The notes beneath the pieces are model-generated. The model did no database searches. It was not told the origin of the DNA and was given only the letters and a program-made list of their open reading frames with translations. Position numbers and translations under genes: made by a program. A stretch of DNA of 64,000 nucleotides from Sinorhizobium sp. 8-89 (GTDB taxonomy: Bacteria > Pseudomonadota > Alphaproteobacteria > Rhizobiales > Rhizobiaceae), in NCBI RefSeq assembly GCF_030124325.1, contig NZ_JASKLR010000017.1, positions 7,861 through 71,860 on the forward strand, given 5' to 3'. Every line of letters begins with the position of its first letter. Within the stretch, counting starts at the first letter, position 1. This document shows, piece after piece, positions 34,777-42,100 of this stretch.

Positions 34777-35708
34777 GCGCCAAATCCCCCTGCGATCGGT
34801 GCCGACACCAGAGATTGTAGCCCACATTCGGCAAAGCAGCTTTCGATGTCCCGCACCGCCAGCGCATCGAGCTCGGGCGTGGGCGCGCGCACGGCGCGAT
34901 TGTCCAAGACGCCGCGGAGCCCCAGCACATGCTTGGTGAGGCGCATGCGGTAGACGGCCTGCAAAACCAACAAAGGCAATGATTTAACGTAGAGCGCCCT
35001 CGCTTCGCTTCTACGTCCGGCGCGGTAATCCCGGTCGAGGGCAACATGCAAATCGGCTATCTCCAGCGCCGGCATTGCGGCGCATGCTCCGCGATCGTAC
35101 TCGTCCAGGATGTAGCGGGCGCCGCCGCCGCCGATCACGCCCAGCAGATGTTCGGGCGCATCGGCGAGGATCGCCGTGATTGCCGGGCCTGCGGGCAGCG
35201 TCTCCTCTTTCACGTAGCGGACCGCTGCGACCTGACGGACGACCTCCAGCACCGCCTCAGGCGACAGATCGGAGCCGCGCGGCGCAGGCGCGTTTTGAAG
35301 AATGATTTCAGCGCCCGGCAACTCGGCCACCACTGCGGCGAGAAACGATGCCACCGCGCCCGCGCCGGCGCCGATCGACTTCGGCGGCTGCACCATCAGG
35401 CGCGTGACTCCCAAGGCAAGCGCGTGCCTGCCGTAATTGACGACCTCTTCCACGCTCGGTGCGCTCGCGCCCGCCACGATCGGCACGCGCCCGTCGACCT
35501 CAGCGACCACGAGTTCAAGCAATGCTGCGCGCTCCTCGACGCTAAGCGTCTCCACTTCGCTGGCAAATCCAGGGAAGACGACTCCGTCGACCCCGGCATC
35601 GACCGCGAAGCGGACGACCCGACGCATCGCGTCGAAATCGACGCCGGCATCCGCAAAGGGGGTCGGAAGCACCGGAAGTATCCCCGTCAGAAGCATCGCT
35701 AGGTCCAT
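34773..35708 (-). CDS. DHDPS/KDG-aldolase family lyase
   Basis: A 311-residue (from ATG 35708) class I aldolase of the dihydrodipicolinate synthase/N-acetylneuraminate lyase family. It has the strand-1 motif LPVLPTPF, GFASEVETLSVEERAAL in place of the usual GTTGE region, and the Schiff-base Lys in VRYVKEE. In this operon it probably cleaves or dehydrates a 2-keto-3-deoxy sugar acid. First gene of the nine-gene operon. The start is uncertain: an ATG at 35741 lies inside a palindrome and no clear ribosome site precedes either. Confidence 0.85.
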   Translation of the reverse strand: MDLAMLLTGILPVLPTPFADAGVDFDAMRRVVRFAVDAGVDGVVFPGFASEVETLSVEERAALLELVVAEVDGRVPIVAGASAPSVEEVVNYGRHALALGVTRLMVQPPKSIGAGAGAVASFLAAVVAELPGAEIILQNAPAPRGSDLSPEAVLEVVRQVAAVRYVKEETLPAGPAITAILADAPEHLLGVIGGGGARYILDEYDRGACAAMPALEIADLHVALDRDYRAGRRSEARALYVKSLPLLVLQAVYRMRLTKHVLGLRGVLDNRAVRAPTPELDALAVRDIESCFAECGLQSLVSAPIAGGFGA

Positions 35709-35717
35709 ATCATGAGA

Positions 35718-35744
35718 CTTATGTTTTATGTTGTGGACCATAAG
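35718..35744. promoter_or_regulatory. Palindrome in the divergent gap of the sugar-acid locus
   Basis: CTTATG (35718-35723) and CATAAG (35739-35744) are perfect inverted arms spaced by 15 bases, just upstream of the minus-strand operon and about 50 bases before the divergent kinase start. The IclR-lactonase fusion is the only regulator in the cluster, so it is the likely binder. This is inference from position and symmetry. Confidence 0.4.
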
Positions 35745-35796
35745 CGAGAATGGTAGGTGATGTCAATCACGCACCGCGATGGGAAGGAGACCTGAC

Positions 35797-36771
35797 TTGT
35801 CCAGCGCTTCCAGAAATTCAGTCACAGTCGTGCTCGATTGGGGCACCAGCGGCTTCCACGCCTTTCTGGTGGATCCAGAGGGTTCGCTCGTCGATGCGAA
35901 GAAAGGCGCGCAGGGTATCCAGTCCGTGCCGAAGGGCGAGCATGGGCGCGTGCTTTCGGACGCTCTCGCAGCCTGGCGCAATGAGCATGGCCCACTCGCG
36001 ATCGTCGCGGCAGGAATGATCGGCAGCCGCAATGGCTGGCTCGAGATGCCTTATGTGCCGACGCCGGCGACGGCCGCGGATTTCGCTGCGGCCAGCCGCA
36101 CCATCGAACTTCCCGAAGGAGACCGGCTCATGTTCCTTCCGGGGCTGACCGATCCGTCGGCCTTTCCGTTTCCCGACGTCATGCGCGGCGAGGAGACCCA
36201 GCTTGTGGGCTTCGGGCTGGAACAGGACATCGTCGTCGTTCTTCCCGGCACCCATTCCAAATGGGCCGAGATCCGCCACGGCCGCATCGAGCGATTCCGC
36301 ACTTTCGTTACCGGCGAGATCTTCAACACGCTTGCGAACCATTCCTTCCTGGCGAAGGTCGCGACGGCGGAAGGCGACCACGCCAGCGCGGCTTTCGCCG
36401 AAGGCGTAGCGCTTGCCCGCGACGAAAGCGGAAGGGCCGGCGGCCTGTTGACCCGGCTCTTTGCCGTGCGCACCGGCTGGCTCGCTGGCAAGATCACGCC
36501 CGAGGAGATGAAAAGCCGGCTGTCCGGTTTGATCGTCGGGTGGGAATTCGCCGAGGCGCGTGCCGGGGGCTGGTTCAACGAGGGCGACACGATCGCGGTC
36601 GTTGGCGATGACGGCCTGGTCGAGGTTTACGAGGCCGTGTCCAAGGCCTTTGGCGTGAATCTTGCGCCGGCCCCTGCCGACGCAGCGATCCGCGGCGCGC
36701 TCGCCATCTCGGAATACGATCTTCGCTCGCGCGGCCGGGAAGGTTCTGGCAGATCGTACCAGCGCGCCTGA
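35797..36771 (+). CDS. dgoK: 2-dehydro-3-deoxygalactonokinase (DgoK family)
   Basis: A 324-residue sugar-acid kinase that phosphorylates 2-keto-3-deoxygalactonate with ATP, preparing it for aldol cleavage. Motifs include VVLDWGTSGFHAFLVD at the N-terminus, AGMIGSRNGW, VVLPGTHSKW and SGLIVGWE. I choose the TTG at 35797 because GGAAGGAGA lies six bases before it, whereas the ATG at 35779 has no site. It is divergent from the nine-gene operon whose dehydratase and lyase act on the same type of compound. Confidence 0.9.
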   Translation: MSSASRNSVTVVLDWGTSGFHAFLVDPEGSLVDAKKGAQGIQSVPKGEHGRVLSDALAAWRNEHGPLAIVAAGMIGSRNGWLEMPYVPTPATAADFAAASRTIELPEGDRLMFLPGLTDPSAFPFPDVMRGEETQLVGFGLEQDIVVVLPGTHSKWAEIRHGRIERFRTFVTGEIFNTLANHSFLAKVATAEGDHASAAFAEGVALARDESGRAGGLLTRLFAVRTGWLAGKITPEEMKSRLSGLIVGWEFAEARAGGWFNEGDTIAVVGDDGLVEVYEAVSKAFGVNLAPAPADAAIRGALAISEYDLRSRGREGSGRSYQRA

Positions 36772-36873
36772 GCACGCCGTCCATAAAAGCGCATCGAGGA
36801 CAACCGCCGCCCTTGGGAAGCGGGAGGCATGATCCTATCTAAGGGTGGTCCCAATCTTCGAAGGCGATCGCTC

Positions 36874-37248
36874 ATGTCAGACAAGTCGATCAGAATTCCC
36901 GGGCCCGATCATCCTATCACCATCGATCACAATCCGGCGCGCGTCGTCGTCAAGCTTGACGGTCGCGTCGTCGCCGACACGCGCGATGCGCTGACGTTGC
37001 GCGAGGCGTCCTACCCGGCGGTGCAGTATATCCCCCGCAAGGACGTGGACATGTCGCTGCTTGCGCGCACCGATCATTCGACGCACTGCCCCTACAAGGG
37101 CGATGCTTCCTATTACAGCATCACGCGCGGTGGCGAGCGCTCGAAAAACGCCGTCTGGACCTATGAAAATCCCCATGCGGCGGTACGGGAAATCAAGGAC
37201 CACGTCGCGTTCTATCCGGATCGGGTGGATTCGATCGACGAACTGTAG
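36874..37248 (+). CDS. DUF427 protein
   Basis: A 124-residue DUF427 domain protein (function not established). It has DHPITIDHNPARVVVKLDG, RTDHSTHCPYKGDASYYS and the C-terminal VAFYPDRVDSIDEL, which match the family strongly. I begin it at ATG 36874, which has a GAAGG site about ten bases upstream; 15 extra codons to 36829 look non-family. It lies 102 bases after dgoK and may be transcribed with it, but no functional link is evident. Confidence 0.9.
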   Translation: MSDKSIRIPGPDHPITIDHNPARVVVKLDGRVVADTRDALTLREASYPAVQYIPRKDVDMSLLARTDHSTHCPYKGDASYYSITRGGERSKNAVWTYENPHAAVREIKDHVAFYPDRVDSIDEL

Positions 37249-37367
37249 GCGCCCCTTGCATCGCATGTTGTCTCGTCCACACCGGGATCGGGCAGCCGGA
37301 GAAGGCTTGCCCGCAACGAGTGTTCCGCCCGAAGCCAGTCGGGAGAGCAACCTCGTTGAGCCCGGTG

Positions 37368-38036
37368 TCATTCGGCTGCTGCCGCTGGGGCTATGGCCTG
37401 CGCCACCGCTGCGGCCAAACGCTTGGACGAGGCGATGGCATCACTCATGGATTGCTTGTGCCGGGCATCGCCGAATTCCTGATACTCGACGCGGACGACA
37501 TGCATATCCGAGACGCCGAGATGGTGTTTCACTGTTCTCAGGTGCGGGATGAGCTGATCCATATCGCCCCGGATACCTGCCGGCTCGAACCCAAACTCAC
37601 CTGAAGAACTCAGCACCACCATCTGCTTCCCGGACATGATCGGCCGGAGGGGGAAGTCGCCGCGACCGAGGTCGAAAGAGAAGGTCCGGCCGACGCGGAC
37701 CACATTGTCGACCCAGGCCTTGAGGGCGGAGGGCATGCCGTAGTTGTACATCGGAACGTTGACGACCAGAACGTCGGCCGCGGCGAGCTCGTCGATGAGG
37801 TCATCGGAGGCGGCAAGGATCTGATGCTGCTCCGGCGTGCGCGCCTCGACCGGGGTAAAGGCAGCGGCGATCCACGGCTCCGTGATATGGGCTGGCGGTT
37901 GTTCGGCCAGATCGCGAATGATCCAGACGCCGTCGGGACGATGCCTTCTCCATTCCCGTTCGAATGTATCGCCCAGGGTGCGGGTGAGGGACCGAGAGCG
38001 GCGGGCGCTTGCATCGAGGCGCAGAAGGGTTTTCAT
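37368..38036 (-). CDS. azoR: FMN-dependent NADH azoreductase (AzoR family)
   Basis: A 222-residue flavodoxin-like oxidoreductase that reduces azo bonds or quinones with NADH. Conserved elements: LRLDASARRSRSLTRTLGD (phosphate loop), VNVPMYNYGMPSALKAWVDN (flavin-binding motif) and SSGEFGFEP. ATG 38036 follows AAGGGA; a 26-codon longer frame would cover the promoter. It is divergent from a LysR regulator, the usual arrangement for this family. Confidence 0.92.
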   Translation of the reverse strand: MKTLLRLDASARRSRSLTRTLGDTFEREWRRHRPDGVWIIRDLAEQPPAHITEPWIAAAFTPVEARTPEQHQILAASDDLIDELAAADVLVVNVPMYNYGMPSALKAWVDNVVRVGRTFSFDLGRGDFPLRPIMSGKQMVVLSSSGEFGFEPAGIRGDMDQLIPHLRTVKHHLGVSDMHVVRVEYQEFGDARHKQSMSDAIASSKRLAAAVAQAIAPAAAAE

Positions 38037-38058
38037 CGAGTTATTCCCTTGGTGAATT

Positions 38059-38105
38059 TTTCTCGTGCAAAATGCGGCTTCCAAGGCGATGTTTAAAACG
38101 AGAAA
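38059..38105. promoter_or_regulatory. Inverted repeat between azoR and its LysR regulator
   Basis: TTTCTCGT (38059-38066) and ACGAGAAA (38098-38105) are perfect 8-bp inverted arms 31 bases apart in the 101-bp divergent gap. This spacing, with arm centres 39 bases apart, would suit two LysR dimer half-sites on one DNA face. Binding is inferred. Confidence 0.4.
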
Positions 38106-38137
38106 TCCACCCACTCGAATGAAGGAAACTCATCTCA

Positions 38138-38980
38138 GTGCGAGCTTCTCTCTCTGCAATTCGGATCTTCGAGGCCGCAGCCCGGCTCGGCAGTTTCAAG
38201 GACGCTGCGGGCGAGCTTGGCTTGACATCCACTGCCGTGTCTCACAGGGTTCGCGGCCTTGAGGGTGATCTGGGCGTCGACCTGTTTCGGCGCTCGCACA
38301 GGAAAGTCGAGCTGACGCAGGCGGGCGCGGAACTTCTGGAGGCCGCTCGCGCCGCCGTATCGCTGCTCGATAACGCGATTGACCGGATCAGCAGCGAAAC
38401 GCGCAGCGTGACATTGACGACAACGCCGGCCTTTGCAGCCCTGTGGCTGGCACCCCGGATCTCCGAGTTTCAGGCGCAGTTCCCAAACCTGTCGCTGCGG
38501 ACCGAGGCCAGCCACACGTCAATCGATCTTGAGCGAACGCGAGGCATAGACGCCGCCGTAAGGTATTCGCCCAATACTTCCGGCGAGGGCCAACTTCTGG
38601 TGCGCGAGCGGTTCAGGGCCTTCGCATCGCCCGGAACCTTCGTGCGCCAAGCCGAGACCCGGAGCGTGGCAGTCCTCTCGTATCACTGGAGATCTCGCGG
38701 TCTGGAGAAGCTTGCGCTCGATCCATGGGAAACGGCTCTGGGGCAACACGGATCCCTCAAGGTCATTTCCTATGACGACGAGCATCATGCAGCTCTCGCC
38801 GGCGTCTCGGGCAAGGGGGTCGTCGTGCTCAGCGACGTGCTCGCGCAGCACCTGGTCTCCAGCGCGCTTTTTGAAGACGTCCTGCCCGACGTTTCCATTC
38901 CCGGCCATTGCTACCGTATCCTGGTGCCAAACCGGACAAGGACGGACCGCGACACACGACAAGTTCTCGAGTGGTTGTAG
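38138..38980 (+). CDS. LysR-family transcriptional regulator
   Basis: A 280-residue regulator of the GcvA-like branch: N-terminal winged HTH (LSAIRIFEAAARLGSFKDAA, TSTAVSHRVRGLE) at residues 5-60 and a C-terminal effector-binding domain. The start is GTG at 38138 with AAGGA upstream; the nearest ATG is out of frame. Divergent from azoR, so it probably controls the azoreductase in response to a quinone- or azo-type compound. Confidence 0.9.
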   Translation: MRASLSAIRIFEAAARLGSFKDAAGELGLTSTAVSHRVRGLEGDLGVDLFRRSHRKVELTQAGAELLEAARAAVSLLDNAIDRISSETRSVTLTTTPAFAALWLAPRISEFQAQFPNLSLRTEASHTSIDLERTRGIDAAVRYSPNTSGEGQLLVRERFRAFASPGTFVRQAETRSVAVLSYHWRSRGLEKLALDPWETALGQHGSLKVISYDDEHHAALAGVSGKGVVVLSDVLAQHLVSSALFEDVLPDVSIPGHCYRILVPNRTRTDRDTRQVLEWL

Positions 38981-39062
38981 GATGAAATGCGTAGCTTGAG
39001 GACATGACGCCTGCGCAACCGGCTTTTGCGCGAGGCACGCAAGTTGCGGTGACGTCCGCTCG

Positions 39063-39857
39063 TCACGGAATGTGATACTGCTGAAACACCTGGAGGAAGA
39101 GCTCGCGTTCGGTGGTGATGTCGAGCTTCTCGTAGATCCTGGCGCGATGGTTCTTCACCGTGCCCGCCGCAATGCCGAGCTTGCGGGCGATAGTCGCATT
39201 CGGATGCCCTTTGAGGATCAACTCGACGAGTTCACGCTCGCGTGTGGAAAGCTCCGGCCACAGAGCGGCTGAGGCCTGCGAGGCATTGACCGGCGCTGCC
39301 CCCGGCACGGCAGGTACATCGGTGCGCCGGAAATCGGGCGCCTGTGCGCGCGTGTCGAGTTCATGCAGCGCGGCGAAGACTGTAAAGCGGTTGCGAAGCG
39401 TCTCGATCTCGTCGTCGCGATACATTTTCGTCGAGCGGTCGAGAAAGATGCCAAGGCACCAGTCCCCGCCGTCCTCCAGCAGAATGCCAACCTCGTCGCA
39501 GATTTCCGATTGCGCCAGGAACTCTGCGATATAGCGGCCGCGTTTGGCTTCGTCATCCGCAAGGCTATTCAGCGGGACGATCCCAGGTCGCCGCTCACGT
39601 CGCCAATAGGCATAAAAGGGATCAAAGACGTAATAGGTGTCGAGATAGCGGCCGGCCATTTCGTCTGAATAGCGGCGATGTTTTATAAATTCTGGCTTGC
39701 GCGTGACGGAGTAGCGCACGACCGTCACCAAATCCTGCGGCACGGACGATCCGATCATGTCGATCAATCGATCGACGTGACTGTCCGTGCCCGTCGCAGC
39801 GATCGCATCGGCCAAGGTTTTCCAGAATCCATTGCTGTTCATGTCGTCGTCTAGCAC
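39063..39857 (-). CDS. LuxR-type transcriptional regulator of the carboxylase locus
   Basis: A 264-residue regulator. The C-terminal GerE/LuxR helix-turn-helix is clear (LSTRERELVELILKGHPNAT, IARKLGIAAGTVKNHR) at about residues 203-260. The N-terminal 190 residues show no receiver or acyl-homoserine-lactone signature I can name, so the signal is unknown. It is divergent from the acetone-carboxylase-type operon, with an inverted repeat in between. GTG 39857 and ATG 39842 are both possible starts. Confidence 0.88.
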   Translation of the reverse strand: MLDDDMNSNGFWKTLADAIAATGTDSHVDRLIDMIGSSVPQDLVTVVRYSVTRKPEFIKHRRYSDEMAGRYLDTYYVFDPFYAYWRRERRPGIVPLNSLADDEAKRGRYIAEFLAQSEICDEVGILLEDGGDWCLGIFLDRSTKMYRDDEIETLRNRFTVFAALHELDTRAQAPDFRRTDVPAVPGAAPVNASQASAALWPELSTRERELVELILKGHPNATIARKLGIAAGTVKNHRARIYEKLDITTERELFLQVFQQYHIP

Positions 39858-39887
39858 TCTTCCCCCGGCCGGTCATTGTGCCTTTTG

Positions 39888-39920
39888 GCCTATTTCCCGC
39901 CTCCCAAACCGCCAATAGGC
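39888..39920. promoter_or_regulatory. Inverted repeat upstream of the carboxylase operon
   Basis: GCCTATT (39888-39894) and AATAGGC (39914-39920) are perfect inverted arms separated by 19 bases in the divergent gap between the LuxR gene and the carboxylase beta gene. A LuxR-type dimer site is the obvious candidate; this is inferred. Confidence 0.4.
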
Positions 39921-39954
39921 TGCCTCCATCATCAGAGCCATGGAGGGTGAAACC

Positions 39955-42084
39955 TTGGAAAACCCAATCGTGATCGGCATTGACGCGGGCGGCACGATGA
40001 CCGACACCATCCTTGTCGATCAGCACGGACACTTCAAGATCGGCAAGGCCGCCACCACCCCGAGAAACGAGGCTGAAGGCTTCATCGCCTCGTCCCAGGA
40101 CGCAGCGGATGCTTGGGGCATCTCGCTTGAAAGCCTGTTTTCGGGCCTCGACGTGGTGCTCTATTCCGGCACCGGCATGCTCAACACGCTTCTGTCGCGC
40201 ACCGGCCGCAAGCTCGGCCTCATCACCACAAAGGGCATGGAGGACATGGTGCTGATGGGCCGCGGCCTGCAGGCCTGGGCCGACTATTCCTATGCCGACA
40301 GGCTGCATGCCGTCACCCATGCCCATCCTGATCCACTGGTGCCGCGCCGCCGAACGCATGGCGTGACCGAGCGCATCGATCATTTCGGCGACGTCATCCT
40401 GCCGCTTTACGAGCAGGAGGTGATCGCGGCGGCCCGTGCACTGATCCGCGACAAGGTCGACGCGATCTGCGTCATGACCATCTTTAGCCACGTCAATCCG
40501 GTGCACGAGAAGCGCATCGCCGAAATCTGCCGCGAGGTGATCGAGGCCGCCGGCGTCGAGATCAGCGTCTATACCAGCCATGAGGTGCGCCCGGTGATCC
40601 GGGAACAATCGAGGCTGAACTCTGTGCTGATCGAGGCCTATGCGACCTCACGGGGGCGCCGGCAGCTCAAGGGCATCGAGGAGGCTTCTCAAAAATACGG
40701 CTTCAAATATGGCGTGCAGACGCTGCTCTCCTTCGGCGGGCTCACCTCGATCAACCATCCGCGCCTGCACGAGACGATGATCTCCGGCCCGATCGGCGGC
40801 ATTCTCGGCGCGGCCTATGTCGGCAAGCTGATCGGTAACGATTCGCTCATCTGCTCGGACATGGGCGGCACATCCTTCGACATGGGCGTCATTTCGCGCG
40901 GCCAGACCCGCATTGAAAACGAGCCGCTGATGGACCGCTTCAAGCTGAACGTGCCGACGCTCCATCTCGACACGATCGGCGCGGGCGCGGGGATGATCCT
41001 GAAGGTCGACCCGCTGACGAAGAAGGTTTCGCTCGGGCCGGAAAGCGCCGGTGCCGATCCCGGCCCGATCTGCTTTGCCAAAGGCGGTACCGAGCCGACA
41101 ATCGCTGATTGCGATGCAATCCTCGGCCGGCTGAACCCGCATTACTTCCTCGGCGGCAAGGTGGTGCTTCAGGTCGAGAAGGCGCGTGCAGCCTTCAAGG
41201 AAAAATGCGCCGACGTGCTCGGCGTCGGGGTCGAGGAAGCGGCCGAGGGCATGATCGACATGCTGGAGCAGGACGCCAACAACGCACTGCGTCGCGTCAT
41301 CTCGGGCCAGGGCATCCACCCGTCGGAATTCACCCTGCTTTCCTATGGCGGTTCGGGGCCACTGCATCTTGCCGGCTGCTCGCGGGGCATCGGCTTCAAG
41401 GATATCATTACGTTTCAGTTCGCTGCCGCCTTCTCCGCCTTCGGCTGTACGACGGCCGACTATATGCGCCGCCATTCGGTCTCGACCCAGATCGATATCG
41501 GTGCACGCGCATCCGAGGATCAGCTGGCTGCTGCGGGCGCGCAGGTGACGCGTGTGTGGCGCGACCTCGAAAAGGCCGCCGTCGACGAAATGCTCGCGGA
41601 CGGCCACGGACACGACAAGATCAAGACGGTCCCCTTCTTCATGGCCCGCTATACCGGTCAATTGGAGGACGTAGAGGTTATCGCGCCGCTGTCGTGCATC
41701 GAGACGGCCGACGACATGCGGACGGTGCTGGCGCAGTTCGAAGAAGTCTATGCCAAAGCCAATCATCGCGTATCGCGATATGGCGAGGCGGGCTTTTCGT
41801 TGATGGAGCTCGGCGTCATTGCCACGGCCGACAAGATCAAGCCGGTGCTCGCCAAGCGGCCGCTCGGAACCTCCAATCCGCAATCGGCTCACAAGGGCGT
41901 TCGCGACGCCTATATCGGCGGCCGCTGGCACAAGGCCAATCTCTACGAGATGGATCTGCTTCAGCCCGGACACGAGGTGATCGGCCCGGCAATCATCGAG
42001 CACCCGGCAACGACCCTCGTCGTGCATCCCAACGATCGCGTCTTCGTCGATGAATGGACGCTGCTTCACTACAACCACGCCTGA
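39955..42084 (+). CDS. Acetone-carboxylase-type beta subunit (AcxA / HyuA family)
   Basis: A 709-residue protein of the hydantoinase A/acetone carboxylase beta family, which uses ATP to activate a ketone and bicarbonate. Visible sites: the N-terminal phosphate loop GIDAGGTMTDTILVD, the second ATPase-fold motif CSDMGGTSFDMGV, and GPESAGADPGPICF. I choose TTG 39955 because GGAGGG lies seven bases upstream and it gives the normal short N-terminus; ATG 39940 has no ribosome site. It forms an enzyme with the next two genes. The gamma subunit identifies the acetone-carboxylase branch; the true ketone is unknown. Confidence 0.9.
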   Translation: MENPIVIGIDAGGTMTDTILVDQHGHFKIGKAATTPRNEAEGFIASSQDAADAWGISLESLFSGLDVVLYSGTGMLNTLLSRTGRKLGLITTKGMEDMVLMGRGLQAWADYSYADRLHAVTHAHPDPLVPRRRTHGVTERIDHFGDVILPLYEQEVIAAARALIRDKVDAICVMTIFSHVNPVHEKRIAEICREVIEAAGVEISVYTSHEVRPVIREQSRLNSVLIEAYATSRGRRQLKGIEEASQKYGFKYGVQTLLSFGGLTSINHPRLHETMISGPIGGILGAAYVGKLIGNDSLICSDMGGTSFDMGVISRGQTRIENEPLMDRFKLNVPTLHLDTIGAGAGMILKVDPLTKKVSLGPESAGADPGPICFAKGGTEPTIADCDAILGRLNPHYFLGGKVVLQVEKARAAFKEKCADVLGVGVEEAAEGMIDMLEQDANNALRRVISGQGIHPSEFTLLSYGGSGPLHLAGCSRGIGFKDIITFQFAAAFSAFGCTTADYMRRHSVSTQIDIGARASEDQLAAAGAQVTRVWRDLEKAAVDEMLADGHGHDKIKTVPFFMARYTGQLEDVEVIAPLSCIETADDMRTVLAQFEEVYAKANHRVSRYGEAGFSLMELGVIATADKIKPVLAKRPLGTSNPQSAHKGVRDAYIGGRWHKANLYEMDLLQPGHEVIGPAIIEHPATTLVVHPNDRVFVDEWTLLHYNHA

Positions 42085-42100
42085 GCTGGAGGTTATGACT

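Noticed and set aside
39940-39954. ATG at 39940 as the start of the carboxylase beta subunit
   Set aside because: No ribosome site precedes it, while GGAGGG inside this leader sits seven bases before TTG 39955 and yields the normal family N-terminus.
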